Shown here: piece by piece, positions 56,138 to 64,000 of the stretch
Numbering within the stretch: the stretch's first letter is position 1
How the letters are laid out: each line of letters starts with the position of its first letter
Source of the DNA: an uncultured Ruminiclostridium sp.
Lineage (GTDB): Bacteria; Bacillota; Clostridia; Oscillospirales; Acutalibacteraceae
NCBI GenBank assembly: GCA_902490005.1
Contig: CABUCM010000010.1
Span: 11,003 to 75,002, forward strand
Length of the DNA: 64,000 nt
Direction of reading: 5' to 3'
Position numbers and translations under genes: made by a program
The notes under the pieces: generated by a model
Told to the model about the DNA's origin: nothing
Databases searched by the model: none
The model's input: the letters and a program-made list of their open reading frames with translations, nothing else

Positions 56138-57169
56138 GTGGTAACGCTCTTAGACGTAGCAGCACGTGCGGGCGTGTCCAGAAGCACTGTGTCGCTGGTG
56201 ATTAATAAAAGTCCTTTGGTAAAGGATGAGACGCGGCAAAGAGTGGAACGGGCTATTCAGGAATTGGGTTATGTGCCAAATCCTAATGCGCGCGGATTAG
56301 TAAAAAAAGAGAATAAAAGTTTAGGAGTTATTATTGCCATTGAGGATCAACCATATAATACTTATGAATTCAATTATGAAACAGGACTGTATTCTTATAA
56401 CATTACGAATGGTATTCCGATTGGATTGGCCAATACGGATTATGGGCTTTTAACAGAGCGGTTTTGTGTTAGTATACAAGGGAAAGAATTGCCAGCTTTA
56501 GTAAAGAATAATCGAGTTGACGGCATTTTTTTGGTGGGAGGATTGTTTACCCCAGAATTGATCGAAAGGCTAAAAGAAAAAAAGATTCCAATTATTGCGA
56601 TTGGCCGTTATTATGACCAGATTGATTCGGTTTCTACCGATGTTACTCAGGGAGTTTATCTTGGAGTTCGGTATTTGCTGGATCAAGGGTACCGAAAAAT
56701 CTGCTATATTAATTGTCCGCAAATTTATCGTTCTAATGCGGAACGTGTGGCGGGAGTTCAGAAAGCCATGGGAGAGTTTCATCTGGAAATGAAACCGGAT
56801 TGGCTGGTTTATTGTAAGCACAATACTGGAGAGGGCGGTTATGAGGCGATCAAGCGGCTTTGGCAGTCAGGCGCAAGACCTCAGGCCATCGCTGCGGCAA
56901 ATGAGCCTATTGCTCTGGGAATTATGAGGTTTTTATACGAGCAAGACGTTCGGATTCCGGAGGATGTAGCTATCGTTAGTTATGAAGACTCCGTTTTAGG
57001 GGGATACGCTGTCCCAGCTTTGACTTCTGTGAATATCCAAAAGGAATATATGGGAGAATTGGCCGCCCGAATTATGCTGAAACGTATCAAAAAAGGGCAG
57101 GAGGGCGAACTAGAGCATATTATTGTTGAGCCGAATTTAGTTGTGCGTAACAGCGTTGGAAAATGTTAA
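56138..57169 (+). CDS. LacI family transcriptional regulator
   Basis: A 343-residue LacI/GalR regulator. The helix-turn-helix and hinge are at residues 2-60 (TLLDVAARAGVSRSTVSLVIN, then PNPNARGLVKKENKSLGVI), followed by a sugar-binding core. GTG 56138 has GGAAAGGGAG 7 bases upstream. Three matching palindromes, one in its own promoter and two before the next gene, indicate that it controls itself and the downstream locus. The inducer is unknown. Confidence 0.92.
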   Translation: MVTLLDVAARAGVSRSTVSLVINKSPLVKDETRQRVERAIQELGYVPNPNARGLVKKENKSLGVIIAIEDQPYNTYEFNYETGLYSYNITNGIPIGLANTDYGLLTERFCVSIQGKELPALVKNNRVDGIFLVGGLFTPELIERLKEKKIPIIAIGRYYDQIDSVSTDVTQGVYLGVRYLLDQGYRKICYINCPQIYRSNAERVAGVQKAMGEFHLEMKPDWLVYCKHNTGEGGYEAIKRLWQSGARPQAIAAANEPIALGIMRFLYEQDVRIPEDVAIVSYEDSVLGGYAVPALTSVNIQKEYMGELAARIMLKRIKKGQEGELEHIIVEPNLVVRNSVGKC

Positions 57170-57204
57170 GTCGTAAAAAAAGTCGATACTGAATGTGCGC
57201 TGGA

Positions 57205-57221
57205 TTTTGGAGCGCTCTAAA
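57205..57221. promoter_or_regulatory. LacI operator copy 2
   Basis: TTTTGGAGCGCTCTAAA, core GAGCGCTC centred at 57213.5. It lies between the LacI stop and the FAD gene, exactly 105 bases upstream of copy 3. Confidence 0.75.
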
Positions 57222-57310
57222 TAGCGGGTAGAGACGATAATCCCCATTGTGTTGTTACTTTTTAGAGAATTGCTAATTCAGAATTGTTGGGGAAGTAACT
57301 ATATATAAAA

Positions 57311-57335
57311 TTTGGAGCGTTCCAAAAGATATAAT
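57311..57335 (+). promoter_or_regulatory. LacI operator copy 3 and -10 of the FAD-led operon
   Basis: TTTGGAGCGTTCCAAAA (57311-57327) is followed after two bases by TATAAT (57330-57335). This is almost the same layout as at the regulator's own promoter. No good -35 is visible at 17 bases, so the promoter may be weak or need help. Confidence 0.7.
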
Positions 57336-57361
57336 TATCTATCGGAAAAGAGTTGATTGTA

Positions 57362-58675
57362 ATGCTGTATGAAAAAAACATTCAGAGAATTTACCAGTAT
57401 GATGCAGTAGTTGCAGGAGGTGGTCCTGCTGGAGTGTGCGCTGCGGTTTCCGCCGCGAGACAAGGAGCAAAAACCCTGCTGATAGAGCGCTTTGGAATTT
57501 TAGGTGGGATGATGACATCTGGGCATGTAGATCCAATTTTAGGGAATGTATCTTCGGGAACCATGTATGATGAAATTATTTCGCGGATGGCCCAGCTGCA
57601 TCCCGGAGTAGAGCCTCAGGTCACAAGGAATGGCGTAGAACAGCATGTGGATCCGGAAGAGGCAAAAATACTTCTTTTGAATCTGGTGAAAGAAAGTGGA
57701 GCGGAATGCTTTTTGCAGTCTTCTGTAGTGGATGTTATAAAGGAAGATGATGAGATAAAGGGAGTTATCATTAGCACGCCTACGGGTTTGGCGGCTGTTT
57801 ATGGAAAATGTGTCATTGACTGCACTGGAGATGGTTTTCTTGCCGCTGCTGCCGGCGCGGAATATAAAATAGGACGGGAAAGCGACGGGTTATGCCAGCC
57901 GAATACGATTGAATTTGTCGTGAATCATGTGGATGAGGCGAGCGCCATTACCTGTTTTGGAGGAAGCGATCCAGTAAGGCTGAAAAATGGCGGCAGTTAT
58001 GTAGAACTTTGTAAACAGGCTAACATTAGGGGAGAACTTCCGCCCAATGTGTCGATAGTACGCTTACATAAAACCTTCTATTCTGGGGAACGCAGTGTAA
58101 ATGCTACACAAGTGAACCAATTTAATTCATTGAACCTCGCAGAAATAGCAGAAGCGGATCTTCTTTTACGAAATCAAATTACTCGTATTCTCGGGTTTTT
58201 GAGAAAAAATGTCCCTGGTTATGAAAAATGTCGGATAAAATCTTCAGCAAGCACACTGGGTGTAAGAGAAACCCGGAGAATTATTGGGGAATACATTCTG
58301 CAGGACAGCGATATTGAACAAGGAAGAAAATTTGAGGATGTGGTGGTTCATAACGCGTGGTTTCTAATTGATATCCATAATCCCAATGGCGGAGGACAGG
58401 CGGAAAAATTTTCCCATCCAGCAAAGCCATATGACATCCCAATGCGCTCGCTGATTCCATTAAAATTAGAAAACCTTTTGGTGGCGGGCAGATGCATTTC
58501 CGGTACCCATCGTGCTCACGCTTCTTACCGGGTTATGGCGATTTGTATGGCTATAGGTGAAGCTGCCGGTGTGATGGCGGCTTTGTGTGCTGACAGAGAA
58601 ATTTCACCTAGACGGCTGAATCCAAAGGAGGTGCAGCAAATTCTTATCAGCCGTGGGATTCATTTATTTCAGTAA
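57362..58675 (+). CDS. FAD-dependent oxidoreductase
   Basis: A 437-residue flavoprotein of the FAD-dependent oxidoreductase group (PF12831-like). The dinucleotide-binding motif VVAGGGPAGVCAAVSAARQG is at residues 14-33, followed by ERFGILGGMMTSGHVDP. The second FAD region near the C-terminus has LLVAGRCISGTHRAHASYRVM and AIGEAAGVMAAL. It is likely to oxidise or reduce a sugar-derived compound from the locus. GGAAAAGAG lies 9 bases before ATG 57362. It is the first gene of the operator-controlled run that ends with the secreted protein. Confidence 0.85.
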   Translation: MLYEKNIQRIYQYDAVVAGGGPAGVCAAVSAARQGAKTLLIERFGILGGMMTSGHVDPILGNVSSGTMYDEIISRMAQLHPGVEPQVTRNGVEQHVDPEEAKILLLNLVKESGAECFLQSSVVDVIKEDDEIKGVIISTPTGLAAVYGKCVIDCTGDGFLAAAAGAEYKIGRESDGLCQPNTIEFVVNHVDEASAITCFGGSDPVRLKNGGSYVELCKQANIRGELPPNVSIVRLHKTFYSGERSVNATQVNQFNSLNLAEIAEADLLLRNQITRILGFLRKNVPGYEKCRIKSSASTLGVRETRRIIGEYILQDSDIEQGRKFEDVVVHNAWFLIDIHNPNGGGQAEKFSHPAKPYDIPMRSLIPLKLENLLVAGRCISGTHRAHASYRVMAICMAIGEAAGVMAALCADREISPRRLNPKEVQQILISRGIHLFQ

Positions 58676-58711
58676 TCATTGCCCTTATATTAAAAAATTG
58701 GAGGTTTAGAA

Positions 58712-60139
58712 ATGAAAAAAGTAATCGCGTCCTTACTTGCGGCCGCAATGCTGACTGCTGTGGCTGCCGGCTGCTCATCTAATGGAGGAACGTCAAGCTC
58801 TGCGTCTCCCGAAGTATCATCTGCTGCTGAAAGCGCGCAAAACGAATCGAACTCTCAAGAATCTGGGGAGCCAAAGCTGATTGAAGACGATACTTCTCTA
58901 TCCGGCACTGTACGGTTCTGGATTCCGTTCGCCGGAGATCAGGGTATGGATGACTTAATTGCGGAATTTAACGAAACGTATCCTAATATTGAGGTAAAAC
59001 TGACTACTTACAGTAATAACACAGATGGAAATACTGCGGTCAACACTTCAATGATGTCTGGAGAAATCGATGTGCTCTGGAGCTTTGAGCTGCACAACAC
59101 TTACAAACGTTGGGAAAACAACATGTATATGGATTTGTCTGACAAAATTGCTTCCGATAATATTGATTTGGTAGAAAACTGGGGAACCGACGATTATACC
59201 TATGATGGTAAGATATATACGCTGCCCGCGGGAGGAAGAGCCTTCTATGTAGCCATCAATATGGATCGGTGGGAGCAAGCGGGTTTAGGAGAGATCCCTA
59301 CCGAATGGACCTGGGATGAATATCTGGAAGCGTGTGAAAAAATGACGGAAAAGGATGCCGGCGGCAATGTCAGCGTCTATGGCGGCTCGCAGTATCAGGC
59401 AATCAATTCCGTGATGAACACCATGTACCAGGTGTATGGCAAAAATGCCATGTATCATGAGGATGGAACCTCCAGCTTTGACGATCCTGTTATTATCAAG
59501 GCTCTGAATCGTGAGGTGAAAGCGGAAAAAGAGGACCAGATCTGGTTCCCGCTGACTACCTATCGTTCCGACAATATTCAGGCGCAGACGACTTATCTGA
59601 CAGAACAAATCGCCACATCGGTCAATACCAATCTAGTTCGCTTTATTCGGGATACCGAGACATATCCGGTGGATTTTGTAACAGCGTTCGCCCCGTTCCC
59701 GACTGAGGAGAAAGGGCAGGATAACCACATGGAAGGAATTTCCACATTCTCACATATCGGTATCGCTTCTAACTGCGACAACGAGAATTTTGACGCTATT
59801 TATGCGTTTCTGAAATATGCTGCCACCTATGGCTCCAAATATTTGGCGATGGCGGGACATATGCCCACCTGGAGCGGTACAGACGCCGATGCCCTGGTAG
59901 ATATGATGTTTGGCTCAGAGGAGGATGCGGCAAAACTCATTGATGTGGAAAGCTTTAAAAATGTAGTATGCAATTATGATGGATTAACCTATGTAGATAC
60001 AGAAACTACCGCCTACAGTGAAGTGAACAGCTTGATGCAGGAGTATGTAATTTATGCTCATAATGGAGAAATGAGCGTAGAGGATGCCTTGGCTGAACTG
60101 AAAACAGAAGCGGATCAGGTAATTGCCGAAGCGGAATAA
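58712..60139 (+). CDS. ABC sugar importer, substrate-binding lipoprotein
   Basis: A 475-residue family 1 solute-binding protein. The signal peptide ends in the lipobox VAAGC with the lipidated cysteine at C21, and a serine-rich linker follows. The mature part has GTVRFWIPFAGDQGMDDLIAEFNE-type features, with an aromatic-rich sugar site. TTGGAGG precedes ATG 58712. It belongs with the two permeases that follow and again lacks an ATPase. The sugar is unknown. Confidence 0.92.
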   Translation: MKKVIASLLAAAMLTAVAAGCSSNGGTSSSASPEVSSAAESAQNESNSQESGEPKLIEDDTSLSGTVRFWIPFAGDQGMDDLIAEFNETYPNIEVKLTTYSNNTDGNTAVNTSMMSGEIDVLWSFELHNTYKRWENNMYMDLSDKIASDNIDLVENWGTDDYTYDGKIYTLPAGGRAFYVAINMDRWEQAGLGEIPTEWTWDEYLEACEKMTEKDAGGNVSVYGGSQYQAINSVMNTMYQVYGKNAMYHEDGTSSFDDPVIIKALNREVKAEKEDQIWFPLTTYRSDNIQAQTTYLTEQIATSVNTNLVRFIRDTETYPVDFVTAFAPFPTEEKGQDNHMEGISTFSHIGIASNCDNENFDAIYAFLKYAATYGSKYLAMAGHMPTWSGTDADALVDMMFGSEEDAAKLIDVESFKNVVCNYDGLTYVDTETTAYSEVNSLMQEYVIYAHNGEMSVEDALAELKTEADQVIAEAE

Positions 60140-60161
60140 GGTTATTTCAGACATCATTACG

Positions 60162-60190
60162 GCCGGAGCGGCGCCCCACGCCGCTCCGGC
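60162..60190 (+). other. Intercistronic hairpin between binding-protein and permease genes
   Basis: A 12-bp perfect stem, GCCGGAGCGGCG / CGCCGCTCCGGC, with a 5-base loop, no T-run, 15 bases before the permease start. Its position matches the hairpin at 47,359 in the other importer operon, although the sequence is unrelated. Confidence 0.75.
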
Positions 60191-60205
60191 AGAAAGGAAA
60201 ACGCG

Positions 60206-61090
60206 ATGAAGAGAAAGCATAAAGATAATTTAACAGCGTTTCTTTTTCTTACTCCCACTTTGGTGGTGTTTATCGTTCTTGTGGCGGCTCCAGTTCTGTT
60301 TTCTATCTTTTTATCTTTTACAGATTGGAACTTCCTGTCTGGATTCGAAGGCATTAAATGGGTGGGCCTGTCCAACTTTTCTGACCTTCTGGAGGACCGC
60401 ACCTTTATACAGGCTGTTGGAAACACCTTTATTTACACCATTGCCACGGTACCCGTTTCGATTTTAATTGCGCTGATTCTGGCTTATCTTTTAAACGAAA
60501 AGGTATTTTTGAAAACGCCCTTGCGCCTTTGCTTTTTCATCCCTTATATTTCCAGCGCGGTTGCGCTGGCGGCTGTATTTAAAGTACTGTTTCGGGAAAA
60601 TGGGCCGATTAATATGTTCTGCCAGCATGTGCTGCAGATGGAAACTCCTCCGGCTTGGTTTGCGGATTCCAGCTTAAATAAAATTCCCATTATCATCTTT
60701 TTGATTTGGACTGCCATTGGTTATGAGCTGGTTATTTATATGGCCGCTATGCAGAATATTTCTCCCAGCCTTTATGAGGCGGCGGAAATCGACGGAGCCT
60801 CTGGATTTGTAAAATTCACCAGGATTACGTTTCCTTTAATTTCCCCGACTACTTTTTATTTAGTGATTGTACGGCTGATTGCTACATTTAAATTGTTTAC
60901 GGCTGTCAATATCATGACCTTTGGAACGCCTGCCAGGGCAAATACTACGATTGTGACGCGGGTTTACGAAGAAGCGTTTAACAATTACAAATTTGGTTAC
61001 GCCAGCGCCGAGGCTTGGGTGTTAGTGGTCATTATTCTTATTATAACCCTGATTAATTTCTGGGGCCAGAAAAAATGGGTTCATTACTAA
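60206..61090 (+). CDS. ABC sugar permease (MalF-type)
   Basis: A 294-residue CUT1-type permease. The N-terminal helix is FLFLTPTLVVFIVLVAAPVLFSIF, with about six transmembrane segments in all. The EAA loop is YEAAEIDGASGFVKFTRITFPLISP. AGAAAGGAAAACGCG precedes ATG 60206. It works with the permease that starts 12 bases after its stop. Confidence 0.92.
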   Translation: MKRKHKDNLTAFLFLTPTLVVFIVLVAAPVLFSIFLSFTDWNFLSGFEGIKWVGLSNFSDLLEDRTFIQAVGNTFIYTIATVPVSILIALILAYLLNEKVFLKTPLRLCFFIPYISSAVALAAVFKVLFRENGPINMFCQHVLQMETPPAWFADSSLNKIPIIIFLIWTAIGYELVIYMAAMQNISPSLYEAAEIDGASGFVKFTRITFPLISPTTFYLVIVRLIATFKLFTAVNIMTFGTPARANTTIVTRVYEEAFNNYKFGYASAEAWVLVVIILIITLINFWGQKKWVHY

Positions 61091-61102
61091 GGAGTGTGAA
61101 AT

Positions 61103-61936
61103 ATGGAAGCGAAAAAAATCTTGCCTAAGGCAATACGCACTCTAATCATCGGGGTTATTGCGGTTTTATTTTTGTTACCCCTTTTGTGGATGATATCGGC
61201 TTCATTCAAAGCGCCTCTGGAGGTCTTTGAGTACCCGATCAAATGGATTCCTGAGATCTTTCATTTCGAAAACTATGTTCAGGTTTGGACCGACGAAGTA
61301 ATACCGTTTTGGCGTTTATATGGCAATTCCTTATTTATTGTGTTTTTCAGCTTGTTGGGACAGCTGCTGTTTGCTTCGCTTGCGGCATATGCTTTTGCGA
61401 AACTGGATTTTAAAGGGAAGAATGTGATTTTTATTGGCTTTCTGGCCGCAATGATGATTCCTACTCAAGCGACTATCATTCCCAGATATATGTTGTTCAG
61501 GACCATTGGCCTGTATGATAATCTCTGGGCAATTATTTTTCCCACCTGGTTTGACGCTACGGCAATTTTTATGCTGAGACAGTTTTATTTGGGCCTGCCT
61601 GACGACCTCGTGGAAGCGGCGAGAATCGATGGGGCCTCCCACGCCAGAATTTGGGGTCAGGTTATGTTCCCTCTGACAAAGCCGGCAGTGGTATCCTTGG
61701 CGATTTTAGGATTTATCGCTTCTTGGAACGAATATTTATCCCCGTTGATCTTTTTAACGGATAAACGCTTATACACGGTAGCGTTAGGAATTCGGTTTTA
61801 TTTTGCGGATGAGGCACAGGAATACAATATTACTATGGCAGCGGCGGCCAGCGCGGTTATTCCAATTTTAATCTTGTTTCTGGTTTGTCAGAAATATTTT
61901 ATCGAGGGGATCGCCACCAGCGGAATGAAAGAATAG
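61103..61936 (+). CDS. ABC sugar permease (MalG-type)
   Basis: A 277-residue CUT1-type permease. The first helix is TLIIGVIAVLFLLPLLWMISASFK. The EAA loop is VEAARIDGASHARIWGQVMFPLTKP, then ASWNEYLSPLIFL. TAAGGAG precedes ATG 61103. It ends with the usual ATSGMKE-like tail. Confidence 0.92.
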   Translation: MEAKKILPKAIRTLIIGVIAVLFLLPLLWMISASFKAPLEVFEYPIKWIPEIFHFENYVQVWTDEVIPFWRLYGNSLFIVFFSLLGQLLFASLAAYAFAKLDFKGKNVIFIGFLAAMMIPTQATIIPRYMLFRTIGLYDNLWAIIFPTWFDATAIFMLRQFYLGLPDDLVEAARIDGASHARIWGQVMFPLTKPAVVSLAILGFIASWNEYLSPLIFLTDKRLYTVALGIRFYFADEAQEYNITMAAAASAVIPILILFLVCQKYFIEGIATSGMKE

Positions 61937-61951
61937 GTTGAGGATAGTATT

Positions 61952-62731
61952 ATGAAATTTTCAGTCAGTTCTTTAAGCTTTAGCGGCGGAAAAATAAAAT
62001 TCATGAGTGATCTGCCGAAAAATCTGGGAGTAGAAATTTTTTATGAATGGGGAAGCGAGGATTATTGGAATGGGATTTTACCGGCAATCATCGAGGGTCG
62101 TTCTGGAGGATTCAGTATTCATGGCCCGATGATGTTCGACGATTTTTCTAAGCCTTGCGACGAGGAAATTTTATTTAGCCATATGCAGGCCCCCTTTGAG
62201 CTGTATCATCGATATCACGGAGAATTTTATGTAGTACATACTAATGGGGGCCTTTCTTATCCTTTCAACCCGATACGCGAGGGGGAAAGCAGAAAGCTTG
62301 CCATGGAAAGGTTGGAAAAGTTTCACAGGTTGTGTAAGCGAGAAGGCGTAAATCTGGTAGTAGAGAATGTGGGGTGGAACCGGCAGAAGCGCTTTTTATT
62401 TCACCAAGAGGATTATTTTAATTTGTTTCGGCAGATACCGGATTTAAAATGCCTGATTGATGTAGGGCATGCCATGCTGTCGGATCTTTCAGTTTCGGAA
62501 ATGCAAAAGAAACTAGGCAAACGGATTACCGCATATCATATTCATGATAATGACGGCAGCCGGGATCTTCACTTACCGATTGGAGAGGGGATTTTTGATT
62601 GGAAAGCGTTTGTGTTGGGGATTCAGGCTTTCACGCCGGACGCAGAGCTTGTTATGGAATATGAAGGCATGCCTCAGTTAGAACGATATGTTGCGGATAG
62701 CGAAAAATTAGAGAAAATCAGTAAACTTTAA
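61952..62731 (+). CDS. Sugar phosphate isomerase/epimerase-like TIM-barrel protein
   Basis: A 259-residue protein of the xylose-isomerase-like TIM-barrel superfamily (AP endonuclease 2 / IolE-IolI group). Metal-site features include SIHGPM, VVHTNGG, LVVENVGWN, CLIDVGHAM, ITAYHIHDNDG and VMEYEGM. Family members act as epimerases, isomerases or dehydratases on sugars and cyclitols. It follows the permease by 15 bases and precedes a dehydrogenase, so it should act on the imported sugar or an oxidised form of it. The exact reaction is unknown. Confidence 0.85.
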   Translation: MKFSVSSLSFSGGKIKFMSDLPKNLGVEIFYEWGSEDYWNGILPAIIEGRSGGFSIHGPMMFDDFSKPCDEEILFSHMQAPFELYHRYHGEFYVVHTNGGLSYPFNPIREGESRKLAMERLEKFHRLCKREGVNLVVENVGWNRQKRFLFHQEDYFNLFRQIPDLKCLIDVGHAMLSDLSVSEMQKKLGKRITAYHIHDNDGSRDLHLPIGEGIFDWKAFVLGIQAFTPDAELVMEYEGMPQLERYVADSEKLEKISKL

Positions 62732-62763
62732 AATAGATTAGTTAGGAAAGGAAGCCTATTATC

Positions 62764-63573
62764 ATGGAGAGAAGATCCTGGTTGAACCTGGACGGAAAAA
62801 CGGTTATCGTTACTGGGGGAGCTTCCGGCATTGGGCGCGCGATTGCCCAGGAGCTGTTATGGGATGGGGCGAACGTAGCGGTGTGTGATTGCAGTCCACA
62901 AGAGCCGGAATTTGAAACAGGAGCGGGGCGCTGCCTATATGTCTCAGCGGATGTAACCGATCCTGAAAGTATTTCTAACATGATCGAAAAAGTGAAATCT
63001 ATGCTTGGAACAATTTATGGATTGGTCAATAATGCTGGAATTAATATTCCGCGCCTTCTGGTAGACTCGGGTCATCAGTATGAGTTAGACGAAACTGTTT
63101 GGAATCGGGTAATGAATGTCAATGTCAAAGGGGTGTTTCTCTGTGCACAGGCTGTGGCAAGAGAACTGGAGAAAAATGGCGGTGGAGTGATTGTTAATGT
63201 ATCCTCTGAATGTGGCTTGGAAGGTTCAGAGGGACAAAGCGTATATGCTGCTTCCAAAAATGCGGTCAATTCCTTGACTCGTTCCTGGGCCAAGGAGCTG
63301 GGAAAACGGGGAATACGAGTTGTAGGTATTGCGCCGGGGATTCTGGAGGCTACAGGCTTAAGAACGATAGCTTATGAGGAGGCGTTGGCTTACACCAGGG
63401 GGATCACGGTGGACGAATTGCATAAAAGCTACGCTAAAACCGCGACGATTCCCCTTGGTCGCAGTGGAAAACTATGTGAGGTAGCCAATGTAGCGGCGTT
63501 TTTATTAAGTGAACGTTCCAGCTATATTCATGGCGTGACTATTAATGTAGCTGGAGGGAAAACACGAGGATAA
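62764..63573 (+). CDS. SDR oxidoreductase (sorbitol-6-phosphate dehydrogenase-like)
   Basis: A 269-residue short-chain dehydrogenase/reductase. The NAD(P) motif VTGGASGIGRAIA is near residue 13 and NNAGI near 86. The catalytic residues lie in VNVSSECGLE and the YAASKNAVN segment (Tyr-xxx-Lys). The C-terminal part (LAYTRGITVDEL, TIPLGRSGKLCEVA, ending VAGGKTRG) resembles the sorbitol-6-phosphate dehydrogenase group of Clostridia, from memory. It should interconvert a keto and a hydroxy sugar. AGGAAAGGAAG precedes ATG 62764. Confidence 0.87.
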   Translation: MERRSWLNLDGKTVIVTGGASGIGRAIAQELLWDGANVAVCDCSPQEPEFETGAGRCLYVSADVTDPESISNMIEKVKSMLGTIYGLVNNAGINIPRLLVDSGHQYELDETVWNRVMNVNVKGVFLCAQAVARELEKNGGGVIVNVSSECGLEGSEGQSVYAASKNAVNSLTRSWAKELGKRGIRVVGIAPGILEATGLRTIAYEEALAYTRGITVDELHKSYAKTATIPLGRSGKLCEVANVAAFLLSERSSYIHGVTINVAGGKTRG

Positions 63574-63585
63574 AAGGAGGAAAGT

Positions 63586-64000
63586 ATGAAGCTGAAAAAG
63601 GTTTGCGCTTTGTTAATGGCGGTTTTACTCTGTACGGTTTCCTTTTTAGGAAACACGCAGGCGGAAAGCGGGTCGAATGACTTGGTAGTGTTTGTTTCTG
63701 GTTCAGCGGGAAATAATAACAATCCAGGCACATTAGAAAGCCCAAAACAGACCTTTGGCGGGGCGATCGCTTTATTTGACGCCAAAGGATGCGGTGGAAC
63801 CATAGTGGTGGTAGATGATATTAATGTAGGACCCTGGGTAGCGACAAAATTGCCGGGAAAAGTTACAGTAACCAGCCGATATAACGGTGTCGATTACGGG
63901 GCCAAAATGAATTTTGGAGCAACCGGAAAAAAAGCGGTTCTGGTTCTTCAGTCAGAAATGGAATTTAATCATATCACTTTCAATCATGTGTTCAGTGCCT
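63586..64000 (+). CDS. Secreted protein, N-terminal part (cut by window end)
   Basis: The first 138 residues of a protein that runs out of the window. A signal peptide (KLKKVCALLMAVLLCTVSF, cleavage near NTQA-E) is followed by VVFVSGSAGNNNNPGTLESPKQTFGGAIALF. Such openings are common in extracellular right-handed beta-helix (pectate-lyase-like) proteins. AAAGGAGG precedes ATG 63586, 12 bases after the dehydrogenase stop, so it belongs to the operon. A secreted polysaccharide lyase or hydrolase would fit, but no catalytic residues are in view. Confidence 0.75.
   Translation, partial: MKLKKVCALLMAVLLCTVSFLGNTQAESGSNDLVVFVSGSAGNNNNPGTLESPKQTFGGAIALFDAKGCGGTIVVVDDINVGPWVATKLPGKVTVTSRYNGVDYGAKMNFGATGKKAVLVLQSEMEFNHITFNHVFSA

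Overview
This window reads as chromosome from a low-GC-phylum (Firmicutes) anaerobe of the class Clostridia. Support comes from the dgt-dnaG-rpoD and rpoB-rpoC-rpsL-rpsG-fusA-tuf blocks, RNase Y next to YmdB and SpoVS, a threonine T-box, and Shine-Dalgarno sites close to AAAGGAGG. The codon usage of the housekeeping part is fairly GC-rich. That would suit the Oscillospiraceae/Ruminococcaceae side of the class, but this is inference, not a phylogeny.

Region 1 (1-38,800) is core genome. It begins with the tail of rpmE, then a YigZ-family protein, a BFD-like [2Fe-2S] protein, the dgt-dnaG-rpoD macromolecular-synthesis genes and an Rrf2 regulator. Next come a zinc alcohol dehydrogenase (minus strand), a MATE exporter, the transcription/translation block rpoB to tuf, two GNAT acetyltransferases and a D,D-carboxypeptidase. 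A metallophosphoesterase is coupled to sbcD-sbcC. A minus-strand group then carries recG, fakA, spoVS, ymdB and rny. T-box-controlled thrS and tRNA-Gly(CCC) close the region.

Region 2 (about 38,750-55,330) is visibly AT-rich and looks like a genomic island at the 3' end of tRNA-Gly. A 24-nt copy of the tRNA 3' end (22/24 identical) recurs at 55,300-55,323. Just inside the two repeats lie decayed mobile-element genes: a ParM/StbA-like fragment on the left, and frameshifted zeta-toxin-like and ParB-like fragments on the right. An internally deleted IS3-family copy lies in the middle. The cargo is an oligosaccharide locus: GH36 alpha-galactosidase, two Gfo/Idh/MocA oxidoreductases, an ABC importer (binding protein and two permeases), a GH32 fructosidase, a LacI regulator, a ROK sugar kinase and a cupin-type glucose-6-phosphate isomerase. 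Together these could import raffinose- or fructan-type sugars, cut off galactose and fructose, and feed fructose-6-phosphate and glucose-6-phosphate into glycolysis. No integrase is visible.

Region 3 (about 56,000-64,000) is a second carbohydrate locus. It has a LacI regulator, an FAD-dependent oxidoreductase, a second binding protein with two permeases, a TIM-barrel sugar-phosphate isomerase/epimerase-like protein, a short-chain dehydrogenase and the start of a secreted protein cut by the window end. Three near-identical palindromes (core GAGCGCTC/GAGCGTTC) lie at the LacI promoter and before the FAD gene and are the likely operators. Neither importer has its own ATPase, so a shared ATPase elsewhere is expected. 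No CRISPR array, prophage or rRNA gene was seen. The best candidates for something not yet described are the tRNA-bounded island and the substrate and chemistry of the second locus.
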